Source: Fimbriimonadaceae bacterium
GTDB taxonomy: Bacteria > Armatimonadota > Fimbriimonadia > Fimbriimonadales > Fimbriimonadaceae
Length of the DNA: 64,000 bases
Direction: 5' to 3'
Assembly: GCA_020847855.1 (NCBI GenBank)
Contig: JADLBH010000011.1
Coordinates: 28,037 to 92,036, forward strand
Positions within the stretch are counted from its first letter, which is position 1, and each line of letters starts with the position of its first letter. This document shows, piece by piece, positions 36,931-46,008 of this stretch. Below the pieces are notes generated by a model. That model was not told the DNA's origin. It was given only the letters and a program-made list of their open reading frames with translations, and did not search any database. Both the position numbers and the translations under genes were made by a program.

Positions 36931-37643
36931 TGGATTCCTAGAACTTTCCGTTGGGCTGCGAGGAGCTCGCTGACCCCCTTCTTGCCCAGCGAGAGCATCT
37001 GGCCCAGTTCCTCGGCGGAGAACGGCTCGTGCTCGGCGGTCCCTTGAATCTCGACGAACCGTCCGGAGTCTGTCATGACCACGTTCATGTCGGTGTGGGC
37101 GCGGGAGTCCTCTTCGTAGTTCAGGTCGAGAACGGTTCGACCCCCCACGATCCCCACGCTCACCGCGGCCACAGCCTCGCGCAAGGGCCATTTCTTCAGC
37201 ATCCGTTTGCCGTTCATCCAGGTCAAAGCGTCGTGGAGGGCGACATAGGCGGCGGTGATGGAGGCGCACCGGGTGCCACCGTCCGCCAACAGGGCGTCGC
37301 AGTCCAAGGTGATCGTCCGCTCCCCCAACGCCTCTAGATCCACGGAGGAACGGAGCGAACGTCCAATGAGCCTCTGAATTTCTTGCGAACGGCCATTCGG
37401 GCCGCGGGTGCCGTCACGCTGATTTCGTTGCCGCCCCGATCTCGGCAGCATCGAGTACTCGGCCGTGACCCAGCCGCCCCCCGACCCCTTGAGCCAAGGG
37501 GCCACGCGATCCTCGACCGTGGCAGTGACAAGCACGTGGGTATCGCCGAGCTGGATCAGGCACGATCCTTCGGCGAACTTCATCGCGCCCCGCTCCATGT
37601 TGAGCGGTCGTAGCTGGTCGGGCTCTCGGCCGTCAGTTCGCAT
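36927..37643 (-). CDS. rph: Ribonuclease PH
   Basis: 238 residues from ATG 37643. The N-terminus [14 protein letters not shown], then [22 protein letters not shown] and [22 protein letters not shown] segments (here [15 protein letters not shown]) are characteristic. It is a phosphate-dependent 3'-5' exonuclease that trims tRNA 3' ends. Translationally coupled to rdgB by the ATGA overlap. Confidence 0.95.
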   Translation of the reverse strand: MRTDGREPDQLRPLNMERGAMKFAEGSCLIQLGDTHVLVTATVEDRVAPWLKGSGGGWVTAEYSMLPRSGRQRNQRDGTRGPNGRSQEIQRLIGRSLRSSVDLEALGERTITLDCDALLADGGTRCASITAAYVALHDALTWMNGKRMLKKWPLREAVAAVSVGIVGGRTVLDLNYEEDSRAHTDMNVVMTDSGRFVEIQGTAEHEPFSAEELGQMLSLGKKGVSELLAAQRKVLGIQ

Positions 37644-37699
37644 GGAACCGCCGATTGTACCTGCGGACACGCACCCAAGGGTAATCTTCGAACCCAAGG

Positions 37700-39862
37700 A
37701 TGGTGCAGCAGCTCGGAGAGCGGAGAAAGGTTTGTGTCCTCGGGGCGGGCACGATGGGTAGCGGGATCGCGGCCCACCTCGCCAACCTTGGGTTCACTGT
37801 CACCCTACTGGATCTGGACCCGAGCTCGGCCGCGGAGGCGTTCGAAAGAGCGAAGCGGGCTCGCCCCCCGCACTTCTATGTGCCAGAGACCGCCGATACC
37901 GTCACGTTGGGCGGGATTGGCGACCTCGAGCGTCACGTCGAGGGTTCTGACTGGGTCTGCGAAGCGATCATCGAGAAGCCGGACGCAAAGCGGGAGCTCC
38001 TGGCCCGACTGGAGCCATGCCTGCCCGCCGGGGCGTTCGTCTCCACAAACACGAGCGGTCTCGAGATCGGAATGCTCGCCGAGGGCCTCGGAGACGACTT
38101 CAAACGGCGTTTTCTAGGGACACACTTCTTCAATCCTCCGCGGCACCTCAAGCTGCTCGAGCTCATCCCCACCTCGGAGACCGACCCTGAGATCGTGACC
38201 GCAACGACGCGGTTTCTGGAGCGGGAAGTGGCGAGGCGCGTCGTTGTCGCGAAGGACACCCCCGGGTTCATCGCGAATCGGTACGGGATGTGGTGCATGT
38301 ACCACGCGATCCATGTCGCAGAGCGGCTCGCGCTCTCGATCGAGGACGTGGACGAGTTGACCGGGCCCCTTCTGGGTAGGCCCCGCTCAGGCAGCTTCAG
38401 GCTCAACGATCTTGTCGGCCTCGACATCATGCAGGACATCGCCCAGAACCTCGTATCGCGGTGTACTCACGACCCGCACATGGAGACCCTTGAACCCCCT
38501 TCGAGCCTTGACTATCTCTTAGAGAAAGGTTGGATCGGCAACAAAACAGGACAAGGTTACTATAGAAAGGAGAACAAGGACTTTTTTGCGTTCGACCTCA
38601 TGAATCATGGCTACAGAATGACAAGGAAGCCTGATTTTCCTTCGCTCGCTGCGATTGCGAAGCTGCCTCTAGAAGAGAGGGTCAAGGCAGCCCTTGCGCT
38701 GCAAGACGATGCTGGCGAGTTCCTTCGACGCTACTTGATACCCGCTTTGGACTATGCTACCTATCTGGGCAAAGAGATAAGCCACAGCCCCGAGGACTTT
38801 GATCACGTGATGATGTGGGGCTTTGGATGGGAAGTAGGGCCGTTCCGCCTGCGCGACATGCTCGGGGCCGGTGAGAGCCGCTACTATTCGGTGAAGGGAG
38901 TTGCAGGCTGGGACGGGAAGGTCCACAAGGCCAGTAAGCCCGCCGAATATCGCTCGGTGGGGGACTTCAAGGTGGTCGAGGAGCACGAGGGATTCCGCGT
39001 CCGATCTATGGAAGGGGGGGTTCGGCTCCTCTCGACCACGACAAAGCTTGGCGTCTTCTCGCTCCCGCTGATCCGTTCCCTCACGACGTGGCTCCAAGAG
39101 AGCAAGCCAGGCCCGATCGTGCTCGCGTCCGAGGATCGAGCGTTCTCAGCCGGCTTTGACCTTAAGTTCCTCCTGGAGTGCTCCGAGCGTTCCGACTGGG
39201 ACGCCCTCGAACAAGGGTTGATAGATTTACAGGGTCTTGGACTGCTTCTTGCGGAATGGCCGAGTGTTTCCGCCGTGACTGGATATTGTCTAGGCGGGGG
39301 ATTTGAAATGGCTACCTCATGCGCAGTGATGGTGGCTTCGGCTGAGGCACAGATCGCACTCCCCGAGGTAAAGGTGGGCCTGATCCCAGGAGGGGGGGGT
39401 ACCTCGTTACTCCGTCTCCGGCACCAAGGGAGCGCGAAGGATCTTGTGGAGGTAGCGTTGCTCTTGGCCCAGGGCACGTTCTCCGCGAACGCAGTGGAGG
39501 CCCGCAAGCTCGGCTACCTGAGGGAGACCGACCTCGTCTCGTACCATCCAGACCGGCTCCTCGAGGACGCAAGACAAGCGGCGCTCACCGTAGAACCGAG
39601 GCCGTTGCCCGAGTGGGAATCGGTCGCCGGGCCCGTGATCGGGATGATTGAACAAGCCCTCAACGACCTGCGCAAGAAGGGAGACTTGACCGACCACGAT
39701 CTCAGTGTCTGCGAGCAGACCAAGGCGATCCTTGGAAAGGCTACGAGCTTTGAGGACGCGCTCGCCCGTGAGCGACTGGCATTCCGGCATTTGCTCGCTC
39801 AAGGTCTTACGGTCGCCAGAGTGCGACACATGATTGAGACGGGCAAGCCACTCCGCAACTAG
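37700..39862 (+). CDS. 3-hydroxyacyl-CoA dehydrogenase / enoyl-CoA hydratase fusion (FadN/FadB-like)
   Basis: 720 residues. The N-terminal NAD-binding domain starts [18 protein letters not shown], with [16 protein letters not shown] holding the catalytic His region, then a 3HCDH C-terminal domain. The last third is an enoyl-CoA hydratase fold ([39 protein letters not shown]). This domain order matches Bacillus FadN rather than E. coli FadB. It should catalyse two steps of fatty acid beta-oxidation. The stop overlaps the convergent peptidase gene by 4 bp. No thiolase is next to it. Confidence 0.9.
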   Translation: MVQQLGERRKVCVLGAGTMGSGIAAHLANLGFTVTLLDLDPSSAAEAFERAKRARPPHFYVPETADTVTLGGIGDLERHVEGSDWVCEAIIEKPDAKRELLARLEPCLPAGAFVSTNTSGLEIGMLAEGLGDDFKRRFLGTHFFNPPRHLKLLELIPTSETDPEIVTATTRFLEREVARRVVVAKDTPGFIANRYGMWCMYHAIHVAERLALSIEDVDELTGPLLGRPRSGSFRLNDLVGLDIMQDIAQNLVSRCTHDPHMETLEPPSSLDYLLEKGWIGNKTGQGYYRKENKDFFAFDLMNHGYRMTRKPDFPSLAAIAKLPLEERVKAALALQDDAGEFLRRYLIPALDYATYLGKEISHSPEDFDHVMMWGFGWEVGPFRLRDMLGAGESRYYSVKGVAGWDGKVHKASKPAEYRSVGDFKVVEEHEGFRVRSMEGGVRLLSTTTKLGVFSLPLIRSLTTWLQESKPGPIVLASEDRAFSAGFDLKFLLECSERSDWDALEQGLIDLQGLGLLLAEWPSVSAVTGYCLGGGFEMATSCAVMVASAEAQIALPEVKVGLIPGGGGTSLLRLRHQGSAKDLVEVALLLAQGTFSANAVEARKLGYLRETDLVSYHPDRLLEDARQAALTVEPRPLPEWESVAGPVIGMIEQALNDLRKKGDLTDHDLSVCEQTKAILGKATSFEDALARERLAFRHLLAQGLTVARVRHMIETGKPLRN

Positions 39863-40995
39863 CCACCGAGGGCTCGCAGCGCCTCCGCCTTCAGGTCTTG
39901 CAGGTCAAGGTTCGTCATCGCCTCGATCACGTTCACCGGGTTCCACTCCGAGTCGTATGCCTTCACGAAGCACCGGTCCGCGAGGTCTTGTCCCAAAGGT
40001 ACGCCGCCAGGTCCCAGGAGAGGAGTGTTGGGGAACTTCCCAAGGAGGCACTCTCGGGCGACGGCCAGCGCCCGGTCATGGTCCGCCTGGGTCCAGGCCT
40101 TGACGTCGTCCAGCAGGGCAGAACGCATTCTCGCGGGCCAGTCGTCCTCGCCGGGTACCGCCTTATGGGCCGCGACAAGTTCAAACGAGTACCCGCCACC
40201 CGTCGGCAGGACCACGGCCTGTTGCCAGTACGACTCTGGCTCTTGGAGCCGCCAGGCTCGGAAGAGGGCTGAGCCCTTGCCCGTGCCGAGGGCGACGAGG
40301 GCTAAGAACTTGCGCGGCTCGAGCCTAGGCCATGTCCCCAGCTGAATCCGAGCAACCTCGATCCCGCCGGTCGCGCCATGGGTGGGCTCCCAGGGAAGGC
40401 CCTCCTTGGGCCGCTGCCGGAGGGGCCCTTCGTGCAGGCGGGGAACGACCTCGGCGAGGCCTTCGCCCGGCTCGAACGCGCCCCCGATGCAGATCCGCGT
40501 CCGCTCCCCCGAGCGGACGAGATCGTAGACGTCGCGAACGTCCTGGGGCCGAACCTTGCGGAAGTCGTAGGGTCTCGCACCCAGGGCCTGTTGCAGGGCG
40601 GTGGGCGGCTCGGCGACGAGGCGCCCGAGCGCACGGAGGATCGCGGAATCGGTGAGGGCCGCTCGCTCGACCAGCCCTTCGGTCAGGAGGCCCGCGATGG
40701 CGAGCTGCCCCCGCGGCACGCTGAACCGGATCACGAGCATGCCGGGCCGAGCCTCGGTCTCCAAGCCCCTGCCCACTTGCGACGCGAGGCCAAGCACTTT
40801 GTCCCTGGATAGCTCGGTGCTCCCGTCGCGCAGGGCGATGGCGAGAGCCAGCAGGGCGGCGTCCTGCTTCGCCGTCATTGGCTCGGCTACGCGGGACACC
40901 GAGCAGACCACGATCTGGTCGGCGTCGGGCACGGCGATCTCGGTCACGAGCGGCACCGGGGGAGCTCCGAGCAGCATGAGTAGGGCGGAGGTCAT
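39859..40995 (-). CDS. M16-like peptidase subunit lacking the zinc motif
   Basis: 378 residues from ATG 40995, with a signal-like N-terminus (ALLMLLGAPPVPLV). The fold and location match the non-catalytic partner of M16B peptidase pairs; no HxxEH is present. It starts by ATGA overlap with the upstream subunit, so the two should be made in equal amounts. Probably an inner partner of a heterodimeric periplasmic peptidase. Confidence 0.7.
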   Translation of the reverse strand: MTSALLMLLGAPPVPLVTEIAVPDADQIVVCSVSRVAEPMTAKQDAALLALAIALRDGSTELSRDKVLGLASQVGRGLETEARPGMLVIRFSVPRGQLAIAGLLTEGLVERAALTDSAILRALGRLVAEPPTALQQALGARPYDFRKVRPQDVRDVYDLVRSGERTRICIGGAFEPGEGLAEVVPRLHEGPLRQRPKEGLPWEPTHGATGGIEVARIQLGTWPRLEPRKFLALVALGTGKGSALFRAWRLQEPESYWQQAVVLPTGGGYSFELVAAHKAVPGEDDWPARMRSALLDDVKAWTQADHDRALAVARECLLGKFPNTPLLGPGGVPLGQDLADRCFVKAYDSEWNPVNVIEAMTNLDLQDLKAEALRALGG

Positions 40996-42122
40996 CGCCC
41001 CCTCACTTGGAGCGCCACGGGCTCCGCGAACCAAGCCGCGGCTTCCACGACTTCGCTCGGGCTGAGCTTCGCAGCTACGGACGAGAGGTACCCCGTCGCC
41101 CGCACTCCGGTGGGAGCGCCGAGGCGGGCCTCGAGCCTTGCCCTGGCAAAAGGCGAGTCCGGGGCCAGCGCACGTGCCAGGTCTCGTATCCCAGCCTCCG
41201 CAAAGGGCGCCACCGCGGTCCCTGCGTTTGTATCGAGGCCGCTCCAATCCGACCCTGCCGACCAGAGCGAGACCACCGCCTGTTGAAAGGACTCGGTGAA
41301 GAGCAGGACACGTTGCTCCCCGGCCCTTTGGAGCGCGAATCCAGCCGCGAGCTTGGCCAGAGTCGCTTGGTTCTCCAGGCTGGAGACAACTACGGCGCGG
41401 GTGCTTCCTCTCGCCGAGACCTCGGCGGTGAGCACTTCGCTTCTAGGCCCCGGAGCGAACTTGGAGGGGGGGGCGCCCCGCCGTGCAGGAAGGGTCCCAA
41501 GGGTCGAATAGGCGAGGTTTGTGGCCTCTTCGATCGTGACGTCGCCGGTGATCGCGACCACGATCGAGCGCGGATCGAAGACCTCCGCTTGGAGAGAGCT
41601 CAAGACAGGGGGGGGGACTGCGGCCAAGGTCGAGGCGTCGCCCATCGGGTCCGGGGCGCCCTCGCCGAAGGCAAGCGCCCAAGCCGCGGCAGCGTGAACC
41701 GTGTAGGGAGGGCGGATCGCCGCTTCCTCGCCGATCACCTTTGCCTCGTTCGCAATCTGTTCCGCTGTGAACTCGAACGGTCCCGCTGCCTCCTTGGCGA
41801 CCTGGAGGAAAGTCTCAAGCGCGAGGGGTGGGCCGTCCATCCCGATCTCGACGGCCTCTCGCGTCGTCTCGGCCCGGAGGTACCCGCCCATGCGCTCGAC
41901 ACGAGAATCGAAGTCCCGCTTGGGCCCGAGTGCGACCAAGTGCTCGAGCAGGTGGCGACACCCTGAGCGGGCCGGGGTCTCACCAACCCCGCTGGCCGCC
42001 ATGACGACGGCAACGCGACCTTCCACCGGCATCGGCTCGATGGCGACGACAACCCCATTGTCCAATTCGAGCCGTGTCACCCCCGGAACGAGCAGTGCAA
42101 GGGCGGCGAGAGTGGCAGTCAT
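40992..42122 (-). CDS. M16-family zinc peptidase (catalytic subunit)
   Basis: 376 residues with a signal peptide (LAALALLVPGV). The inverted zinc motif HLLEH is in SGCRHLLEHLVAL, and the downstream Glu is in IANEAKVIGEEAA, as in M16B enzymes. It should cleave small proteins or peptides outside the cytoplasm. It overlaps the SDR gene upstream and its partner downstream by 4 bp each, forming a tight three-gene operon. Confidence 0.85.
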   Translation of the reverse strand: MTATLAALALLVPGVTRLELDNGVVVAIEPMPVEGRVAVVMAASGVGETPARSGCRHLLEHLVALGPKRDFDSRVERMGGYLRAETTREAVEIGMDGPPLALETFLQVAKEAAGPFEFTAEQIANEAKVIGEEAAIRPPYTVHAAAAWALAFGEGAPDPMGDASTLAAVPPPVLSSLQAEVFDPRSIVVAITGDVTIEEATNLAYSTLGTLPARRGAPPSKFAPGPRSEVLTAEVSARGSTRAVVVSSLENQATLAKLAAGFALQRAGEQRVLLFTESFQQAVVSLWSAGSDWSGLDTNAGTAVAPFAEAGIRDLARALAPDSPFARARLEARLGAPTGVRATGYLSSVAAKLSPSEVVEAAAWFAEPVALQVRGR

Positions 42123-42862
42123 CGGAGGTAGCTCGCCCCGTTGATGTCAATCACGACGCCCGAGAGGTAGGAGGCTTCGTCGCTGAGCAGGAAGGCGATG
42201 GTGGCAGCGCAGTCCTCGGGCTTTGCGACCCGACCGAGCGGGATGTCCCGAAGAATCTCGGGCAACCGTTCCTCCATCCCTTCGCGAGTCATGGCGGTCT
42301 CCACCCAGCCCGGCGCGATCGCGAAGTGCTGCACTCCGAGCTTCGCATGCTCGACGGCAAGCGCCCGCGTCAGGTTGATCAGGGCCGCCTTGGCCCCGGA
42401 GTATGCGGCGGCTCGCGGCTCGCCCCGATGCCCGACCCGGCTTGCGACGTTCACGACCTTACCGTGCCCCTGCGCCACAAACGTCCGACAGGCTTCGCGA
42501 ACGAGACGGGCCGGGGTGAAGTAGTCCACCTCGAACGTCTGGCGCATCGTCGCCTCCCATTCCGAGTCGGTGGCACCGACGAAGTCCAACAGCCCGTAGA
42601 CCCCTGCGTTGTTCACCAAGGCGTCTAGGCGACCGTCCTTGACCACGCGTTCCATGAGCATCTTTCCCGCGTCGGGCTTCTGGAACCAAGCGTGATAGAC
42701 GCCGCTACACGCCTGGCCCAGTTCCGCCGCCACCGCTTCTGCCTCCTCCCTCCGCGCCCCAAAGTGCACCGCGACGTCCCATCCTTCGCCTGCGAGCCGA
42801 AGCGCGGTCGCGCGCCCAATCCCGCGCGAAGCTCCAGTGACCAAGACCCGCTTCCGATCCAT
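42119..42862 (-). CDS. SDR-family oxidoreductase (3-oxoacyl-ACP reductase-like)
   Basis: 247 residues from ATG 42862, with an AAGG 8 nt upstream. Cofactor motif VTGASRGIGRA, NNAGVYG, catalytic Ser in NVASRVG and YSGAKAAL (Tyr-x3-Lys) are present. It is an NAD(P)H-dependent dehydrogenase of the FabG type. The true substrate is unknown. First gene of the operon with the two M16 peptidase genes. Confidence 0.87.
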   Translation of the reverse strand: MDRKRVLVTGASRGIGRATALRLAGEGWDVAVHFGARREEAEAVAAELGQACSGVYHAWFQKPDAGKMLMERVVKDGRLDALVNNAGVYGLLDFVGATDSEWEATMRQTFEVDYFTPARLVREACRTFVAQGHGKVVNVASRVGHRGEPRAAAYSGAKAALINLTRALAVEHAKLGVQHFAIAPGWVETAMTREGMEERLPEILRDIPLGRVAKPEDCAATIAFLLSDEASYLSGVVIDINGASYLR

Positions 42863-42915
42863 AAGGAAACCTTGGCACATGCCGGGTCGTATGAAGTACG
42901 TTAGGGGAACTTTCC

Positions 42916-44652
42916 ATGCGTCTGCACCTTCCCATCGCCGCGGTCGGCACCGCCCTGATCTTTGCCAGCATGGCCGCGCTCAGGCCGCCTCAGCCCGAGA
43001 GCCCGGTCACGGTGACCCTCTATCTGGGGACCGAGTGCCCCGTGAGCGCAGCCTACACGCCCCGGCTCAAGGAGCTTGCAGAGCGGTATCGCGGACGGCC
43101 CGTGGAGATCCGCGCCCTGTTCCCCCAGGGTAGCGACGACGGGACGAAGCTCCACGACTATGTCCAAGAGCGCAGGTACCCGTTCGCCTGTGAACTCGAC
43201 CTCGGGGGAGAAGCGGCGAGGAACGACCAAGTCAAGGTCGTGCCGACCGTCATCGTGAGGGACAAGCAAGGCGGATTGCTCTATCGCGGCCCCTTCGACG
43301 ACAACAAGCAGCGGGATCTGGTGCGCAGAAGCTATGTCACGGACGCAGTGGACGCAGGCCTCCAAGGCACCGTGCCGAAGGTGAAGCAGGCGGAAGCGGT
43401 AGGTTGCCTCTTGCAACCCGCCCCGATCCCAGCGGTCTCCGCCGTCACCTTCGCCGAGCACGTGGCCCCGATCCTCAACGAGCACTGCCTCGAATGCCAC
43501 AGGCCAGGGCAAGTCGCGCCGTTCTCGATGGAGAAGTTCGAAGAGGTCAAGAACTGGTCGAAGATGATCGCCCTCGTCACCAAGAACGGCACGATGCCGC
43601 CGTGGAAGGCGGCACCGGGCATCGGCGAGTTTCAGCACGAGAACCGGCTTGACGATGCCGAGAAGGAGACCCTGCAGAGGTGGGCCGAGGCGGGAGCTCC
43701 CTCGGGCGAGTTGGGGAAGGCGCCTGCCCCGCCCAGCTTTCCCGAGGGCTGGCCGCTGGGCGAGCCCGATCGGGTTCTGAAGACGGCAGCCGCGTTCAAG
43801 CTCGGTGCCGACGGCCCGGACGAGTACTGGAACTTCGTGATCAAGGCGGACAACAAGGAGCCCGTCTTTATCCAAGCCATGGATGTGAGGCCGGGGAACC
43901 GCAAGGTCGTCCATCACGTCATCGCCTTCCTGGATAACTCCGGCCAGGCACGAAGGAAGGCGGAGGCGGATCCTCGGGGGGCGTACTTGACCTATGGCGG
44001 ATTGGGGTTTGTGCCGACCGGTTCGCTCGGCGGATGGGCGCCAGGCTTGAAGCCGACCCTCACCGCGCCCGACACTGGGATCCGCCTAGATCCCGGCACG
44101 GACATCGTCCTTCAGGTCCACTATCACAAGAGCGGAGTCGAGGAGACCGACCAAACCGAGATCGCGCTTTACTACAACAAGCAGAAGGTGAAGAACGAGG
44201 TTCAGATCGCCTGGATCGCGAACCTGTTCATCCGGATCCCGGCGGGAGACCCGGCAAAGAAGTTTACGCAGACCCTACCGATCCCCGTGGACGTCACCCT
44301 CTATTGGCTGATGCCTCATATGCACACCTTGGGCCAAGAGATGCGCGCCACTTGGGTGCGACCGGACGGGACGGAAGAGCCCCTGATCTTCATTCCGAAG
44401 TGGGACTGGAACTGGCAGCTCGCCTATTATCTCAAGGAGCCGAAGTTGCTCCCGAAGGGGTCCAAGCTCCGGGTCGAGGCGGTCTACGACAACTCTGCCG
44501 ACAACCCGTTCAACCCGAACAACCCGCCGAAGGATGTGACCTGGGGCGAGGCGACCACCGATGAGATGATGCTCCTTGTGGCTGGTATCAGCGTCGAGGG
44601 CCGGCTGGGCCAACTCGCAAGGCGGTTCTTGCGCAACGTCGGAGGCGACTAG
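42916..44652 (+). CDS. Redoxin / cytochrome c / copper monooxygenase-like fusion protein
   Basis: 578 residues with an N-terminal signal anchor (LPIAAVGTALIFASMAAL). Three parts follow: a thioredoxin-like domain (TLYLGTECPVSAAYTPRL, one Cys) at about 30-140; a cytochrome c-like segment with heme motif CLECH at about 193; and a C-terminal copper type II monooxygenase-like region with KVVHHVIAF, DIVLQVHYHKSG and LMPHMHTLGQEM, the His pattern of the ascorbate-dependent (PHM-like) fold. Similar fusions are known from Planctomycetes and Acidobacteria. The substrate is unknown. It converges with the DUF1552 gene, overlapping 4 bp. Confidence 0.82.
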   Translation: MRLHLPIAAVGTALIFASMAALRPPQPESPVTVTLYLGTECPVSAAYTPRLKELAERYRGRPVEIRALFPQGSDDGTKLHDYVQERRYPFACELDLGGEAARNDQVKVVPTVIVRDKQGGLLYRGPFDDNKQRDLVRRSYVTDAVDAGLQGTVPKVKQAEAVGCLLQPAPIPAVSAVTFAEHVAPILNEHCLECHRPGQVAPFSMEKFEEVKNWSKMIALVTKNGTMPPWKAAPGIGEFQHENRLDDAEKETLQRWAEAGAPSGELGKAPAPPSFPEGWPLGEPDRVLKTAAAFKLGADGPDEYWNFVIKADNKEPVFIQAMDVRPGNRKVVHHVIAFLDNSGQARRKAEADPRGAYLTYGGLGFVPTGSLGGWAPGLKPTLTAPDTGIRLDPGTDIVLQVHYHKSGVEETDQTEIALYYNKQKVKNEVQIAWIANLFIRIPAGDPAKKFTQTLPIPVDVTLYWLMPHMHTLGQEMRATWVRPDGTEEPLIFIPKWDWNWQLAYYLKEPKLLPKGSKLRVEAVYDNSADNPFNPNNPPKDVTWGEATTDEMMLLVAGISVEGRLGQLARRFLRNVGGD

Positions 44653-45971
44653 AACAGTTCCTTCAAGGGGCCTGTGCTGTCGCCGAGGGACTCGCAGGCC
44701 ACGCCCATCCGGTCGAGCATCGAGACGAAAAGGTTCGTGAGCGGGGTGTTCGGTGCATAGACCCGATGGAGCCCGGAGTCGAGCCTGCCGCCCGCTCGGC
44801 CCGCGACCAAGATGGGCAGGTCGTCGTGGTTGTGCCGATCCCCATCGCTGATCCCCGCGCCATAAACGATCATTGAGTTCCCGAGCAGGCTCCCCCCTCC
44901 CGGTTCTGGGATCGCCTCCATTTTCTTGAGGATGTAGGCGAGTTGCTCGACATGGAACGAGTCAATCCGACGCTTCTTCTCCACCTTGTCCGGGTCCTTG
45001 CCGTGGTGGCTCACGTCGTGATGGCCGTCCCCGATCCCGATCTCCGGATACGCCCGGTTGCTTCCGTCATTGGCGAACATGAACGTCGCGATTCGGGTCG
45101 AGTCGCTCTGAAACGCGAGCACCATCATGTCGCCTAGCAGGCGGATGTGCTCGCCGCGATCGCGAGGCACCCCCGGCGGCAAGGGGACCCCGTCCGGCGT
45201 CGTTCCCAATGGTTGCGCCGCGAGCCTTCGCTCCACGGATCGCACGGCTTCGAGGTACTCGTCCAGTTTTTCCTGATCCCTGGCACCTAGGGTCCGCAGG
45301 AGCGAGCGGGCGTCCTCGAGGACCGCGTCCACGACGCTCCGTCGCGAGAGCAACCGTTGCTTGCGGGTATCCGGGTCGAGCCCGACCTCGCCGAAGAGCC
45401 GCTCGAAGACGGCGCGCGGGTTCACCTCTTTGGCGACCGGGGTGCCAGGGCTGCTCCAACTCACATTGCCGGAGTAGGCGCAGGAGTATCCGCTGTCGCA
45501 ATCCCCGGCGATTGCCCCTCGCTCGCAACCGATTTCGAGGCTGGGGAGCCGCGTCTTGCCCCCTACGGCCTGGGCTGCGACCTGGTCCACCGAGACCCCT
45601 GCGTGAATGTCCTCCCCGGCGGTCTTCTTGATGTGAACACCGGTGAGCCAAGTTGCAGTCGAGCGGGCGTGGTCGCCGGGCCCGTCCCCCAGCGCGGCGG
45701 CGTTGCCTTGGGCAAGTCCGGAGACGACATTGATCTGGCTCTCCAGCCCAGCCAAGGGTCGGAGGATCTCGGGGAGCGAGGCGAGCTTCCCCGCCCCCGC
45801 AGGGCGCCAACTCGCCATGTCCATCCCGTTGGGAACGAAAACGAAGCCCATTCGAGTCGGGGCGGCGGCAGGGGTTTGGGCGAGCGCGCTGGTCGGCGAC
45901 ATCGCCTCCAGGTACGGGAGGGCTATTCCCGCACCGAGGCCGCGGAGCACGTGCCGGCGAGAGATCGCCAT
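44649..45971 (-). CDS. DUF1552 family protein, probably Tat-exported
   Basis: 440 residues. The N-terminus MAISRRHVLRGLGAGIALP is a twin-arginine signal. The body is of the DUF1552 type (VFVPNGMDMASWRP, LTGVHIKKT, MIVYGAGISDGDRHNHDDLP). The family is almost always adjacent to a DUF1592 cytochrome gene, as here, suggesting a periplasmic redox partnership; the reaction is unknown. It begins 37 bp after the DUF1592 stop. Confidence 0.88.
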   Translation of the reverse strand: MAISRRHVLRGLGAGIALPYLEAMSPTSALAQTPAAAPTRMGFVFVPNGMDMASWRPAGAGKLASLPEILRPLAGLESQINVVSGLAQGNAAALGDGPGDHARSTATWLTGVHIKKTAGEDIHAGVSVDQVAAQAVGGKTRLPSLEIGCERGAIAGDCDSGYSCAYSGNVSWSSPGTPVAKEVNPRAVFERLFGEVGLDPDTRKQRLLSRRSVVDAVLEDARSLLRTLGARDQEKLDEYLEAVRSVERRLAAQPLGTTPDGVPLPPGVPRDRGEHIRLLGDMMVLAFQSDSTRIATFMFANDGSNRAYPEIGIGDGHHDVSHHGKDPDKVEKKRRIDSFHVEQLAYILKKMEAIPEPGGGSLLGNSMIVYGAGISDGDRHNHDDLPILVAGRAGGRLDSGLHRVYAPNTPLTNLFVSMLDRMGVACESLGDSTGPLKELF

Positions 45972-46008
45972 TCCCTGATTATGGTGGATAACCGGTGAAA
46001 ACGAAACA

